From Brevundimonas sp. SGAir0440 (GTDB taxonomy: Bacteria; Pseudomonadota; Alphaproteobacteria; Caulobacterales; Caulobacteraceae): 64,000 bases of DNA. This document shows, one piece after another, positions 37,338 to 49,000 of the stretch. The stretch's first letter is position 1. Each line of letters begins with the position of its first letter. The position numbers and the translations under genes were made by a program. Where the stretch lies: assembly GCF_005484585.1 (NCBI RefSeq), contig NZ_CP039435.1:2294001-2358000 (forward strand), given 5' to 3'. Below the pieces are notes generated by a model. It did not search any database. It was not told where the DNA came from and worked only from the letters and a program-made list of their open reading frames with translations.

Positions 37338-37513
37338 GACGAGTACCCCTTGAACCGTTGCAGCAGCCTGATGCGGCGGCCTTCTGATCACAAGAGGCTG
37401 GCCGACGCCTCAACGGATGCGCGGCGTTACGTGAAATCTTCGTAAGGTCGCCGTTTCGGCCGCCGCCAGTTCGGTCTAGGGTCCGGTTTCATCAATCTCA
37501 GGAGCGCGTCCCC

Positions 37514-37753
37514 ATGGCCCATGTCACCTATCGCATCGTCGAACATGACGGCGGCTGGGCCTACAAGTCCGGCGACACCTATTCCGAAACCTTCGCCAGC
37601 CATGACGACGCCAAGGCCGCCGCCGTGCGCGCCGCGCGCGAGCAGCGCGTGCCGGACCAGACCGCCGCGATTGAATACGAGACCGCCGCCGGCGAATGGG
37701 TCACCGAAAGCGCCGACGGCCACGACCGCCCCTCGACGGACGTCGAGGGCTGA
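37514..37753 (+). CDS. DUF2188 domain protein
   Basis: 79-residue soluble protein with the DUF2188 pattern: YRIVEHDGGWAYKSGDTYSETFASHDDAKAAAVRAA. The family's function is unknown. It stands seven bases before the phosphatase-family gene on the same strand, and diverges from the ECF operon across a 176-base gap. Confidence 0.78.
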   Translation: MAHVTYRIVEHDGGWAYKSGDTYSETFASHDDAKAAAVRAAREQRVPDQTAAIEYETAAGEWVTESADGHDRPSTDVEG

Positions 37754-37760
37754 GGCCGAG

Positions 37761-38570
37761 ATGATCCCCCGTCGCACCCTGCTGGCCGCCGCCGCGCTGG
37801 CGCCGCTGGCAGGCTGCGCCACGGCCCCGAAGGCCAAGACGCCCACCGAACTGAAGCTCGTCACCTTCAACATCTGGCACAACATGGGTGACTGGGCCGC
37901 CCGTCGTCCGCTGCTGATCGCCGCTCTGAAGGCCCAGGACGCCGACGTCATCGCCCTTCAGGAGGTGCTGGAGGACGCTAATGTCGGGCTGGAGAACCAG
38001 GCCCGGATGCTGGCGCGCGAACTGGGCGGCTATCATGTCGCCTTCGTCTCGACCGACGCCGAAGGCGCCCCGCGTCGCTATGGCAACGCCCTGCTGACCC
38101 GCCTGCCGGTTCTGGCCGAGGCCTCAGCCAGGCTTGAGCCGCTCGACGATTTCCGCACCGCGCTTCGGCTTCGCGTCGCGGTCCAGGGTCGCCCGGTCGA
38201 TGTCGTCGTCACCCATCTGGCGTGGCAACAGGACGCCGGCCCGGTCCGCGCCCGCCAGATCGCCTCCCTGCTCGGCTGGCTGCCGCAGGACGGCACCCCC
38301 TTGATCGTCATGGGCGATTTCAATGCGACGCAGGAGGATTCCGGCCTGACGACCCTGACCGGCCCCCGTTTCTTCAGCGCCCTGCCGCGCGGTGCGGTCA
38401 CGACCACCCTGAACCCGGCCAAGGGTCACCCTGAACGCGTCATCGACCACATCTTCGTCGAACAGGCCGCCTTCATCCCCGGCGAGGCCCGCCGCTTTGG
38501 CGACACGCCGACCAACGGTGAATATCCGTCCGACCACTTCGGCGTCGTCGCGACCGTCCGTCTCAGGTAA
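37761..38570 (+). CDS. Endonuclease/exonuclease/phosphatase family lipoprotein
   Basis: 269-residue exported protein of the EEP superfamily (Mg-dependent phosphoesterases such as DNase I and sphingomyelinase). The N-terminus MIPRRTLLAAAALAPLAGCA has a twin-arginine-like start and lipobox LAGC. The catalytic core shows LVTFNIWHNMG, IALQEV, HLAWQ, VMGDFNAT, RVIDHIFV and the final SDHFGVVATV. The substrate is unknown; nucleic acid, lipid and inositol phosphoesters are all acted on in this superfamily. The stop overlaps the convergent ArsC-like gene by eight bases. Confidence 0.85.
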   Translation: MIPRRTLLAAAALAPLAGCATAPKAKTPTELKLVTFNIWHNMGDWAARRPLLIAALKAQDADVIALQEVLEDANVGLENQARMLARELGGYHVAFVSTDAEGAPRRYGNALLTRLPVLAEASARLEPLDDFRTALRLRVAVQGRPVDVVVTHLAWQQDAGPVRARQIASLLGWLPQDGTPLIVMGDFNATQEDSGLTTLTGPRFFSALPRGAVTTTLNPAKGHPERVIDHIFVEQAAFIPGEARRFGDTPTNGEYPSDHFGVVATVRLR

Positions 38571-38910
38571 GCGCTGAGGTGTAGGCCTCGGGCTTGAACC
38601 CCACCAGCCGCCGATCCCCCAGATCCAGCACCGGCCGTTTGATCATCGACGGCTGGGCCGTCATCAGCGCGATCGCCTTCGACTCGTCGATGTCCGCCTT
38701 GTCGGCTTCGGGCAGCTTCTTGAACGTCGTCCCGGCCCGGTTCAGCACCGTCTCCCAACCGTGCTCGTCGACCCACTGGCCCAGCCGCCCCGCATCCACC
38801 CCGGCCTTCTTGTAGTCGTGGAACACATAGTCGACCCCGTTCTGCTCCAGCCAGACCCGGGCCTTCTTCACCGTGTCGCAGTTGGGAATGCCGTACAGGG
38901 TGTAGGTCAT
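38563..38910 (-). CDS. ArsC/Spx-like thioredoxin-fold protein (YffB type)
   Basis: 115-residue protein of the arsenate reductase-like family. The N-terminal strand-loop YGIPNCDTVKKARVWL contains the single cysteine, followed by VDYVFHDYKKAGVDAG and MTAQPSMIKRPVLD, where Lys-Arg-Pro matches the family's conserved turn. True arsenate reductases usually keep other residues; this short form looks like YffB/Spx-like proteins with thiol-linked but undefined roles. Confidence 0.85.
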   Translation of the reverse strand: MTYTLYGIPNCDTVKKARVWLEQNGVDYVFHDYKKAGVDAGRLGQWVDEHGWETVLNRAGTTFKKLPEADKADIDESKAIALMTAQPSMIKRPVLDLGDRRLVGFKPEAYTSALT

Positions 38911-38972
38911 GGGTCTCTCGAAGGTTGAGGATCAAGCGGATGCAGCCGCTTTCGCCCCCTCGTCGAGCATCG

Positions 38973-39980
38973 TCAACTGTCGGTCAGACGCGACGCCGGC
39001 GCTGTGAACGTCGCCGAGAACCCCTCTACGCCGTAACGAAGATCCGCGCCGCCGCACCCCAACAGCCCTCTTGCGAGCAACTTGGCGCCAAATCCGGTCT
39101 TGAGCGGCGGATGGGCCGGCGCGCCCCCGCCTTCGATCCACGTCAGAACCAGTTCACCCTCATCCAGCCGCCAATCGACCGAGACGCGGCCGCCGGGCTT
39201 GGCGAGGGCGCCATGCTTGAACGCGTTCGTCGTCAGTTCGTGGATGATCAAGGCGACCGTCTGCGCCACACGCGGCGACAGGTGCACCGACGGCCCCGAG
39301 ATGGAAACCGGCCTGCGCACCAGATTACCCACCGCTTCGCGAACGATCTCGCCGAGGTCGCCGCCATTCCAAGCCTTCTCATCCAGCATCTGCTGGGTCC
39401 GGGCGATGGCGTTCAGTCGCTCGTCAAAACGCTCCAGCACGTCACGATCGACGCCCGACAAGGTGCTGCGGGCGACCGCTTGAACCAGGGCGAGGGTGTT
39501 CTTCACCCGGTGGCCGCATTCGTCGACCAGCATCTGCCGGTGTTGCTCGCCCCGTACCCGTTCGGTCGTTTCGATGGCGATATTCAGAATGCCGACGATC
39601 GCGTCGCCGTTCCGTACGGGGCTGTAGGACAGGACCCAGCAGGTGTCTTCCGAATAGCCTTTTCGAACCATCGTCAGCGGCAGGTCTTCCAGAAAAACCG
39701 TTTCGCCTGCCAGCGCGCGCTCCGTCAGGGGGCGCAACACGTCCCAAACCTCATGCCAGACCTGGTCCAGCGGACGGCCCAGAGCGTTCGGATGCTTTTG
39801 TCCGAGCAGCGGAATATAGGCGCCGTTATAGAGCAAGGTGCGCTCCGGGCCCCACATGACGCTGGCCGCGAACCCCATCCCCATCATCATGTCATAGGTG
39901 ATGCTCAGCGCGGGCGACCAATCGCGCCTTGGCCCCAGGGGCGTCGTCGCCCAGTCAAACGCGTCAATAAGGGCCGGCAT
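38973..39980 (-). CDS. HWE-family soluble histidine kinase with PAS domain
   Basis: 335-residue sensor kinase without membrane segments. A PAS-like input domain occupies residues 1-150 (FDWATTPLGPRRDW; VMWGPERTLLYNGAYIPLLG). The dimerisation box ECGHRVKNTLALVQAVARST has the phospho-accepting His of the HWE/HisKA_2 class. An ATPase domain follows with IIHELTTNAFKHGAL and GGGAPAHPP. I chose ATG 39980 because AGGGGG lies seven bases upstream; a longer start at 40040 is possible. No response regulator is adjacent. PAS start patterns like this are common in light- or redox-sensing HWE kinases, but cofactor binding cannot be seen. Confidence 0.85.
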   Translation of the reverse strand: MPALIDAFDWATTPLGPRRDWSPALSITYDMMMGMGFAASVMWGPERTLLYNGAYIPLLGQKHPNALGRPLDQVWHEVWDVLRPLTERALAGETVFLEDLPLTMVRKGYSEDTCWVLSYSPVRNGDAIVGILNIAIETTERVRGEQHRQMLVDECGHRVKNTLALVQAVARSTLSGVDRDVLERFDERLNAIARTQQMLDEKAWNGGDLGEIVREAVGNLVRRPVSISGPSVHLSPRVAQTVALIIHELTTNAFKHGALAKPGGRVSVDWRLDEGELVLTWIEGGGAPAHPPLKTGFGAKLLARGLLGCGGADLRYGVEGFSATFTAPASRLTDS

Positions 39981-40071
39981 CGGCGCGCCCCCTGTTGATG
40001 GCGCCATTGGACGCGCCAGCGACCAAGCCAGCCTCAGCATCGCTCTGTGATGCGAACCTCATCATCGTCGT

Positions 40072-41010
40072 TCAGAATAATCGAATGGTTTCGCTCGGCC
40101 GATCGACGATCACGCCCGCGACATAGAGTTTGCGCACCAGCTGCTGCGTGCCGAGGATCGTCCGGCTTTGGAAATCGAGCCAGTTCGCGACCAGGGTCCG
40201 ATCCGGCAGATTGATGTCTCTCTTACCCGCGACCCGGATCACCAGGCCTGTTTTTTCAAGCTGACCCAGGTGCCGGCGAACCGTTTCGTCGTCCATTCTG
40301 GCGGCCTTGGCGACCTCGATCACGCTCACCGGCCCGAACGGCGGGTTCAGCAGGGCAAGACGGCCGGCGTCCGGCTCGCCATGACCAACGCGCAAAGCGC
40401 TGCCGGTGAGATGCGAAAGCCAGAGCAGGACGTAGTGCGTCGTCAGGCTGATTTCGGGCTTCAGCGACCGGGCGTGCTGGATGCCTTTCAGGACGTGGGC
40501 CGTCATCAGCCGCGTGGCCAAACCTGCGACTGGCCAAGCTGGCGTGACGACCCGGTCGCCGTCCCGGGCGCCGCATGCATTCAGCATCGCCAGCCCATCG
40601 ACGAACTCCACCGTGGCCAGAAGGAAGGCTTCCATCGCAGACTTGAACGGTTTCGACTGCGACACCTCGGCGCGCAAGACGAAGCCGCCGTCGGTCCGCG
40701 CCAGCACGCCCCGCTCCACCAGGCCTGCCAGTTTTGTGCGCGCGCTCTCGCGCGGCACGCCCAGAGACATGGCGATGCTGATGGCATTCACAGGCCGCCG
40801 CAGGGCGTTCGGCAAAATGCCGGCTCCAATGGAAGGGTCGCGTGCCGCACCTTCGTCATCGGCGCCTCTGACGTTCGCATCCACGACGCCCGCGGTCAGC
40901 AGGGCGGATATCAGATCCTCGTCGATCCAGGTGCGGGATGCGGCGATGAAATCGAGCGTCAGCTTCGTATTCAGCCAAGCGACCTGAGCGGCTTGTAAAC
41001 GCAGAGACAT
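40072..41010 (-). CDS. Winged-helix transcriptional regulator, two helix-turn-helix regions
   Basis: 312-residue protein with two winged-helix-like segments. One is around residues 75-110 (PVNAISIAMSLGVPRESARTKLAGLVERGVL), the other around residues 225-265 (SVIEVAKAARMDDETVRRHLGQLEKTGLVIRV). Between them lies a helical region (VEFVDGLAMLN; LKPEISLTTHYVLLWLSHLTGSAL). No known family name comes to mind. It sits upstream of the HWE kinase on the same strand. The 373-base gap upstream carries repeated TTGCA motifs that could be its binding sites (speculative). Confidence 0.7.
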   Translation of the reverse strand: MSLRLQAAQVAWLNTKLTLDFIAASRTWIDEDLISALLTAGVVDANVRGADDEGAARDPSIGAGILPNALRRPVNAISIAMSLGVPRESARTKLAGLVERGVLARTDGGFVLRAEVSQSKPFKSAMEAFLLATVEFVDGLAMLNACGARDGDRVVTPAWPVAGLATRLMTAHVLKGIQHARSLKPEISLTTHYVLLWLSHLTGSALRVGHGEPDAGRLALLNPPFGPVSVIEVAKAARMDDETVRRHLGQLEKTGLVIRVAGKRDINLPDRTLVANWLDFQSRTILGTQQLVRKLYVAGVIVDRPSETIRLF

Positions 41011-41383
41011 TGCAGACCATCAGAGGCTTCAGCGAACACTGTCGTCCTCGCTCGCGCCCCTGTCGACAAGACAACTACCGAAAATGAGGTTTCGGGACAG
41101 AGGCGGAGCGACGACCGATCCACGCTCAGCGGCGCCCCCCCTTGCCGTCATTGTTCGCCGACAAATCCGCTTTAGTATCGGGCGTTTAGAGACGGCCTTC
41201 GTCAATCGACCGTACGTATCCCCGAACGGGATTATGATGTCGACGGGTCTTTGAAAACAGCAGCGCTCAGCAATTGCACCATCTTGCATTTTGCACGCCC
41301 TTTTTCGGCGCCGTGCAATTTCGCTCTGTCGCTGAATTCAGACGAATTAGACGAATTAGACGGTGTTTTTGTCAGGCGACCGT
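41011..41383 (-). promoter_or_regulatory. Intergenic region with clustered TTGCA motifs and a hairpin
   Basis: A 373-base AT-richer gap between the winged-helix regulator and the DUF3667-like gene. TTGCA occurs at 41274, 41284 and 41291, with its complement TGCAA at 41314. The last two form the arms of a 7-bp inverted repeat (41291-41297 with 41312-41318). A short tandem repeat of AGACGAATT lies near 41340-41358. No convincing gene is visible; an 86-codon frame on the minus strand has no ribosome site. Probably a regulatory region. Confidence 0.4.
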
Positions 41384-42100
41384 CTAGGCCGCGAACCCGG
41401 CGAAGACGCCGATGACCATCACGATGAAGGTCGCAACGACGCTGGACAGCCCGATGGCGAGCATCACGATCAGGCCCTTGGCCAAGCCGGGGACCACGCC
41501 CCGATACCACCGTCCCCTCCCCATCCGCATGAAGGCCACGATGCCCAGCGCCAGCATCAAAAGGCTGCACGCCGCGGCCAGAGGGCCCGGGCTGAACATG
41601 AACCAGGCCAGCGGCAGCAACGGCACGGTCCAGGCGTTCAGATAGGCGAAGGCCGCGCGAAACCCGCATCTCAGGCCCAGGTCCTCGGCGTCCCACAGGC
41701 GAAACAGCGGCATGGCCGCCAGGGCATAGAGGGGCGCCATGATCGGCACGGCCACCAGCGACATCCAGCCGTCCGCGTCCGACATGAAGGCGTCGCGCGA
41801 CTTGCCCGCTTCCTGAAGCAGGGGGTTCAGCACTTCGGCCGGCATACCTTCCAGGTAGAAACTCAAGCCCCCGCGCAGAAAGACGATCAGCATCAGGATC
41901 GCGTTCAGCGCCAGATACAGCTTCAACGGCTTGGCGTAACGCCCGCCCCCGGTCGGCCCCTCGATCATCCAGGCCTGGAGCACCAGTCGGGGCCGCACCA
42001 GCAGGTCGCGCGCGGTCCGCACCTCCGCGCCGCCGAAGCCCAGCGCGTCCTCGGACAGGTCCTTGAACGCCTGTTTGCGCGTCGTCTCGCCGTCGGTCAT
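41384..42100 (-). CDS. DUF3667-like integral membrane protein
   Basis: 238-residue membrane protein. A cytoplasmic N-terminus (residues 1-55) ends in the pattern ARDLLVRPRLVLQAW...GGRYAKPLKLYLALN, like DUF3667 proteins (LLRRP...GKR..Y..P.KLYL), but the zinc-ribbon cysteines often found there are missing. Four or five transmembrane segments follow. ATG 42100 has GGAG six bases upstream. It follows the TBDR gene by 68 bases on the same strand. No function is known. Confidence 0.65.
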   Translation of the reverse strand: MTDGETTRKQAFKDLSEDALGFGGAEVRTARDLLVRPRLVLQAWMIEGPTGGGRYAKPLKLYLALNAILMLIVFLRGGLSFYLEGMPAEVLNPLLQEAGKSRDAFMSDADGWMSLVAVPIMAPLYALAAMPLFRLWDAEDLGLRCGFRAAFAYLNAWTVPLLPLAWFMFSPGPLAAACSLLMLALGIVAFMRMGRGRWYRGVVPGLAKGLIVMLAIGLSSVVATFIVMVIGVFAGFAA

Positions 42101-42168
42101 CGGATTCTCCCCTGGGGGATGCATACACCGCCCGGTTGACCGCGCAACCGCCGATCAGAACCGCTTGG

Positions 42169-44787
42169 TCAGAACCGTTTGCTCAGGCCGATGCTGATCA
42201 CCCGCCCGCGCGGATCGGCCACGACCGGGTCATAGCCCAGGGCGAACTGCGCCAGCGGCGGCGCCTTGTCCGCGACATTGACCACCCCGACCGACAGATC
42301 CAGGTCGGCGCCGATCGTGCGGCTGTAGAGCAGATCGACCGTCGTCTGGCTGGCGATGCTGGCGTCGGTGATGCCGCTACGATCGTTGGCGTAGCCGTCG
42401 GTATAGTGGACCAGGGCCGTCACCGCATTCGTCTCGTCGCTCCAGCCCAAAGCGAACTCCCCGCGATTGCGCGGGAGGGACCGGCCGATGTTGTTCAGGT
42501 TGGTCGAACCGACCCCCGACACCTTTGCGGCCGACGCGTCCAGCCGGATGTCATAGGCGTCCACATAGGTCCAGGTCGCCGAGGCCGTCGCCTCCCCGCC
42601 CCACAGGCCGCGTTGATAGCGGGCCGACAGGTCGATCCCTTGGGTCTCGATGGACGAGGCGTTGATGAAATAGAGCTGCACGAAGGTCAGGGCGCCGCTG
42701 GCCGAGCGGGTGATGCGGCTCTGCGCCTCCGTGCCGGTCCGCCCCGCGGCCGTATCGGCCGCCGCCTGGTTTATGATGCCTTGCGCCGACTCCTTGACCA
42801 CCTGATCGGCATAGTCGAACCGCCAGGCGTCCACGCCTAGCTCCAGCCCGTCGATCGGCGTCCAGACTGCGCCCAGGTTCAGGCTCTCGGACTTCTCGGG
42901 CTTCAGGTCGGCCCGGCCAGAGGTCAGTGTGTTGACGAAGACGAACGCCCCCCGATCGAACACCGACGGCTGCGACGCCTGCGCTCCCGACTGGGCATAG
43001 ACCGACGGCGCCCGGAACCCCTGCCCCCACGACGCGCGCAGGGCCAGGGCGTCGGTGACGTCCCACCGGATCGCGGCCTTGGGGCTGAACCGGCCCTCGC
43101 TGCCGTCGTAGGATTCATAGCGCCCGGCCAACTGCGCCTCGATCCGGTCGCCAAGATGAAGGCGGGCTTCGGCGAAGGCGGCCAGGGCTTCCTGATCGCC
43201 GTCGAAGTCCGGCGACACGCCCGCCGTCAGCAGATCGCCCCGGTTCACCAGATCGCTCCAGTCGTGACGGAAGCCGCTGCGGCGATATTGGGCGCCGACG
43301 GCGACATCGACCGACCCGCCGGCCCAGGCCAGGGCCTCGCCGCTGGTCGAGGCGTCCGCGGTCGTCAGGGTCGCCGCGCCCCGCAGGCCGGTCGAGCCGA
43401 TCAAACTGTCGACCAGGGCGGCGCTGTTCGTCGTCCCTGTCCCCAGATAGGCGCTGCCGAACGGGTTGAAATACTGGCAGGCGCCGACGCCGGGCGCCCC
43501 CGTCGCGGGATTGCAGCCCGCCCCGCCTAGGCCGTTCAGCGCATTCTGCAAGGCGCTGCCGATGGTGTCAGGCTTGTCATAGGCCACGTGCTGGCGGCTG
43601 CTGGTCGCCGACAGGTTCCAGGTCCAGCCATTGCCGAAGCGCCCATCCAGCCCGGCCGCCAGACGCCAGGTGCGATAGTCGAACTCCGCCTGCGACGCGC
43701 CGGCCTCCGCCCCCAGCAGCCGCCCCCGGAACAGCACCGCCTCGCCGAACGGATTGTCGGGATGACTCGCCGGGACCGTCAGCGACCGCGCCAGGATCGG
43801 CAGCGACGGCGACTGGCGCGCGATGGTGTTCGTCGCCGACCACGCCCCTTGCAGCGACAGGGTCATGTCGCCCACAGGCCGCCGGTAGTCCGCGAACAGC
43901 TGCGTGCGGGTCTCCTCCGGGGCCAGGTCGAAGAAGTCGGAATAGTCCAGCCGACAGAAGCTGTCGGTCGGCGTGTTCAGATAGGCGCTGCCGAACGCCG
44001 GATCGCCGCACGCCGGATCGGGCGAAAATCCATTCCGGCTGGGTCGGAAATAGGAGCCCGGCTGGCCATAGCTGGTCACGGCCGTCCAGGCCGCGCGGCC
44101 ATAGCGTTCGGCCTGGGTGAAGTCCCGCTCGTCCGACCCCAGGGCCGAACGATGGAAATGCGAGGCCGCCAGCGTCAGGTCGCCGCCCAGCAGGCGAAGC
44201 CCGCCGAGCGCCTCGATCACGCTCTCTTGCGACCCGTCGGCGCCGGCGTATTTGGCGCTGACCTCGGGGCGCTCCACGCCCCGCCGGGTGATGAAGTTGA
44301 CCACGCCCGCCACCGCGTCCGAGCCATAGACCGCCGAGGCGCCGTCCTCGACCACCTCGACCCGCTGAAGTGTGATCATCGGAACCAGCGAGTTGATGTC
44401 GACGAAGCCCGAACCGTCCGTCGCCACCACGGCGCTGTTGGTCCAGCGCTGGCCGTCCACCAGGACCAGGGTCGAGCCGAGGCCGAGATTGCGCAGGTTG
44501 AACTGGGCTGTGCCCGAACTCTGCGGCTGGTTCAGCTGATCGACCTGGGCCTCCGAGCCCGAGTTGGCCGTGACCAGCCGGACCAGCTGAGAGGCATCGG
44601 CGATACCGGCGGCGGCGATGGTTTCGCGGGCCACAGTCTCTACCGGGGCGATCCGCTCACTGCCCGCTATTCGGGAGCCGGTGACGACCACATCGTCCAC
44701 GCGCGACGCCTCCTGGGCCTGGGCGGCCGCAGCCGTCGCCAGCCAGACGATCGAGGCTGTCGTCATCAAGAAGTTGCGCTGCGTCAT
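42169..44787 (-). CDS. TonB-dependent receptor
   Basis: 872-residue outer-membrane receptor. A signal peptide (about 24 residues, ending AQAQ) is followed by [20 protein letters not shown]. The plug has [20 protein letters not shown] and [28 protein letters not shown]. The barrel ends in [10 protein letters not shown]. Cysteines in [22 protein letters not shown] (in two parts [10 protein letters not shown] and GVGACQYF) are typical of this TBDR class. It diverges from the MalK-like ATPase gene across a 173-base region that contains a LacI-type operator and TTGCA repeats. It may belong to the sugar locus, but the ligand is unknown. Confidence 0.9.
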   Translation of the reverse strand: MTQRNFLMTTASIVWLATAAAAQAQEASRVDDVVVTGSRIAGSERIAPVETVARETIAAAGIADASQLVRLVTANSGSEAQVDQLNQPQSSGTAQFNLRNLGLGSTLVLVDGQRWTNSAVVATDGSGFVDINSLVPMITLQRVEVVEDGASAVYGSDAVAGVVNFITRRGVERPEVSAKYAGADGSQESVIEALGGLRLLGGDLTLAASHFHRSALGSDERDFTQAERYGRAAWTAVTSYGQPGSYFRPSRNGFSPDPACGDPAFGSAYLNTPTDSFCRLDYSDFFDLAPEETRTQLFADYRRPVGDMTLSLQGAWSATNTIARQSPSLPILARSLTVPASHPDNPFGEAVLFRGRLLGAEAGASQAEFDYRTWRLAAGLDGRFGNGWTWNLSATSSRQHVAYDKPDTIGSALQNALNGLGGAGCNPATGAPGVGACQYFNPFGSAYLGTGTTNSAALVDSLIGSTGLRGAATLTTADASTSGEALAWAGGSVDVAVGAQYRRSGFRHDWSDLVNRGDLLTAGVSPDFDGDQEALAAFAEARLHLGDRIEAQLAGRYESYDGSEGRFSPKAAIRWDVTDALALRASWGQGFRAPSVYAQSGAQASQPSVFDRGAFVFVNTLTSGRADLKPEKSESLNLGAVWTPIDGLELGVDAWRFDYADQVVKESAQGIINQAAADTAAGRTGTEAQSRITRSASGALTFVQLYFINASSIETQGIDLSARYQRGLWGGEATASATWTYVDAYDIRLDASAAKVSGVGSTNLNNIGRSLPRNRGEFALGWSDETNAVTALVHYTDGYANDRSGITDASIASQTTVDLLYSRTIGADLDLSVGVVNVADKAPPLAQFALGYDPVVADPRGRVISIGLSKRF

Positions 44788-44909
44788 TCGGATATTCCCC
44801 CGCGATTGGCAGCGGGCTTCTATCCAGCGCTTCGATTTTGCGAAAGCTTAATTTTGCAGTTTTGCAATTTCAATCGTCGGCGAGACATCGTGCGCCATTG
44901 ATCCCGCCA

Positions 44910-44923
44910 TGTAACCGGTTACG
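44910..44923. promoter_or_regulatory. LacI-type operator upstream of the MalK-like ATPase
   Basis: TGTAACCGGTTACG contains the perfect 12-base palindrome GTAACCGGTTAC (44911-44922), 38 bases before the ATPase start. It matches the site upstream of the lacI-type gene (58072-58085) in 12 of 14 positions. The CG-centred palindrome is typical of LacI-family operators. Confidence 0.75.
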
Positions 44924-44960
44924 CTGCGGCAAAACAAAACGGGTCAGGAAAGCAGGAAGA

Positions 44961-46049
<1,089 letters not shown>

Positions 46050-46073
46050 CCCCTCCGTTTCAAGAGAGAAGGC

Positions 46074-49000
46074 TCAGTTCAGAACAACCCGCCGCGCCCC
46101 TGCCGGAATGACCAACTCGTCGCTCGACCACGTCGCTGAGCGGCCGTCGATCCGAACGCGCTCTGGCCGCCCCTCCCCCGCCGGCCATCGCAGGACGAAG
46201 CCGCCCGGCGGCGTCGCGCCGTCGCCCAGGGTGAGGACGTAGCCCTGGCCTTCCTTGCGATAGGCGTAGGTCAGCGGCCCATAGGCGGTGCGCAGATTCC
46301 GCACGCCGACCCCCTCGGCGGTGTCCAGCCACGCCTCCGGCACGCCCGCCGCCAGCACCAGGGCGTGATCGCGGTCCCGCTCATAGGCGAACAGATCCAG
46401 CGCGGAACGGATATAGTCCGAGCTGATCCAGGCGTGTGGCATGTCGCCGATGAAGCGCGCCTCGCGCTTTTCACGCCCCACCACCTCGGCCCAGCCGTTC
46501 CAGGCCTCGGGCCGACGGTCAGCCATCAGGAAGTCCAGCACATCCAGCGCCCGGTCCTTCCGACCCAACCGCACATAGGCGCCGACCAGCCGCCACTCAT
46601 AGGGAGTGTAGTCCTTCCACGCCGTGCGGTTGGTCAGGCGGTTTCGGAAGTTTTCCCAGTAGCGATCGAAGGTTCGCGCCAGAAGCTCGGGCGGCAGATG
46701 ATCCTGTTCGCCGGCCGGCGACAGGGCGATGGTGGTCGAGGTGGCGTCGAAATCGCCCCGGTCCGCCGCGCCGGCGATCCAGTCGATGCCATGATGGGCC
46801 GCCGTCGCCGTGATCGACGCGCGAATGTCGGCGGCGAACTGATCCCGCGCCGCCGCATAGCGAGCCGCGGCCTCCGCATCGCCCAGGGTTTCGGCGATGA
46901 AGACCGCGTCCTTGTAGCCCAGCAGGCCCCAGAAATCGTCCCAGTAGGAATAGGCCGCCTTGTCCGAATAGCCCTCGTGGCTGATCGTCGGCGGCAGCAG
47001 GCCGTACAGATGACGCTGGTCCGGCGTTTGGAAGGCCGTCGTCCGGGTCGAGGCGCGCAGCTCGTCCATATAGGCGATCGCCCTTTGCACTTGCGGCCAG
47101 ACCTGACGCAGCAGGGCCTCGTCCTTGGTGTAGCGATAGGTTTCGGCGGCCAGGAAGACGAACTCGCCGTGGCTGTCGTTCTCGGGCACCGGATCGGCGC
47201 CGCGCGCATCGACGCAGCACGGGACCTTGCCGTTCTCAAACACATAGGGGGCGTACCAGCGCAGATAGTCGGCCGAATGCTCGGCCATGCCCAGCCGGTT
47301 CAGCCCCTCGGCCATCATGGCCCCGTCGCGGATCCAGGAGCGATTGTAGCTGCGTGTGCCCGGTTGGAGGATCGGCCCCTGACGCGACATCAGCATATGG
47401 GCCAGCGAGGATTTCAGCGCGTCCTCAATGCGCTGGGCGGCGGGCGGCAACGTCAGTTCGACCCGGTCTAGCTTCGCGCGCCATTCAGCCGCCAACCGGG
47501 TCTCGACCGCGTCCAGCACCGCCGCCGCCTGCCCCACGGGCTCGGGCGCCAGCGCGTCGCCGGACAGTTGCGACACCCAGCCGACCGTGCGGATCTCGCC
47601 GGGCTGCAGCGTCATCTCGTAGGTTAGGGCGCCGGCGGCCAGACCTGTGGCGTCGGTCGTCGTCATGACCTCGGCGGCCGGCCACCGGGCAGACGGGAGG
47701 ATCAGGGACTGCGGATCGCTGCCGGCGTCGAAGGTCGCCAGCGCGACCTGATCCGGGGCCGCCAGCGGCTGCACCCGCACCGTATCATTCAGCTTCAGTT
47801 CGGCGCCGTCCCAGCCGATCGTCTCCACCGGGCTGACGCCGCCGGGAATGGCCAGGAACTGACGCGGCGCATTGACCTGCATCGGCCGGGCGGCCAGGGC
47901 CAGGGTCAGGGTGCGCGGCCGGCTGGAGGTGTTGGTCAGGTCGTAACGGCCCCAGAGCTGCGCCTGATCGGCCTGCCCGTCGGCGAAGCTGGTGATCTTC
48001 AGCGTCCAGTCGTTGGCGGTCCAGGTCACCGACGGGATCGGCAGGTCGACGTCCTTCAGCCCCTGTTCGACATTGACGTCGGCCCAGGTGATCAGCCGCC
48101 CGTTGTCCACCACGAAGGGTTCGATACTGGGTCCGGCGCGGCGCAGCTCGATGGCGCCGTCCTCGCCGATCAGGCCGCTCTCCCCGCCCCCGTCGACCCC
48201 GACCAGGGTCCAGTAGGACTGCTCGCCTGAGAAGCCGCGCGGATAGAGGCCGCGCCGGTTCTCCTTGGCGACGGCTTCCAGAAACACCGTGCGGTCCGCG
48301 CCGAAGGCCAGCGGCTCGACCTCGATCTCGTTCAGCGCATAGGTCGTGGCCTGAGCCGCGCCCAGCCGCTGGCCCGCGCCGGACGAGCCGACCACATCGG
48401 AGGCGGAAACGGGCTTCAGCGGTTCCAGTCTCAGCCAGCGCGCCGTCGCCTCGGGCGTCCTCAGCCAGTCGACGCCGCCGTTGCCGCTCGTGACCGTCGC
48501 CAGTTCGCGCCAGTCGCGCCCGTCCATCGAGGCGGAAACGCGATAGTCGCTCGCCGCGCCCCGCTCGCCCCAGCGCAGGGTCAGGCCGCCGAACTCGCGC
48601 TCATAGCTCAGGTCCAATGTCAGGGCCGACGCCTCGCCCACCGGCGCGGTCCAGGCTGTCTTCGGGTCCAGATCGACGGCGTTGGCGGCGGTCGATGCCG
48701 TTCGTCCATCGCTGGCGATCGGCTGGGGCGGGACGGGCGGATCGACCGGCAGGGCGCGCAGGGTCAGTTGGTCGATCTCGACCGAGCCCTTGCCGCCTTC
48801 CGCCGCGACCACGACGAACTCCACCCTCTCCGCGCGACGCAGGATGGTTTCAAGGCTTGGCCCCCAAGCTTTGGAGACCTGACGGCGTTTAATCACGAAC
48901 CGGGTCCAGCCGTCGGGGAAGTCGTAGCGCGCCGTCTGCTTCCACCAGACATTGTCGGCCGAGGCGTCGGTCAGCTTGACCTCGAAGGTGTTGGTCGGCC

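Noticed and set aside
41029-41289. 86-codon minus-strand frame in the gap upstream of the winged-helix gene
   Set aside because: No ribosome site and no family likeness.
42133-42150. CGGTTG/CAACCG hairpin after the TBDR as a terminator
   Set aside because: Six-base stem with no T run on either strand.
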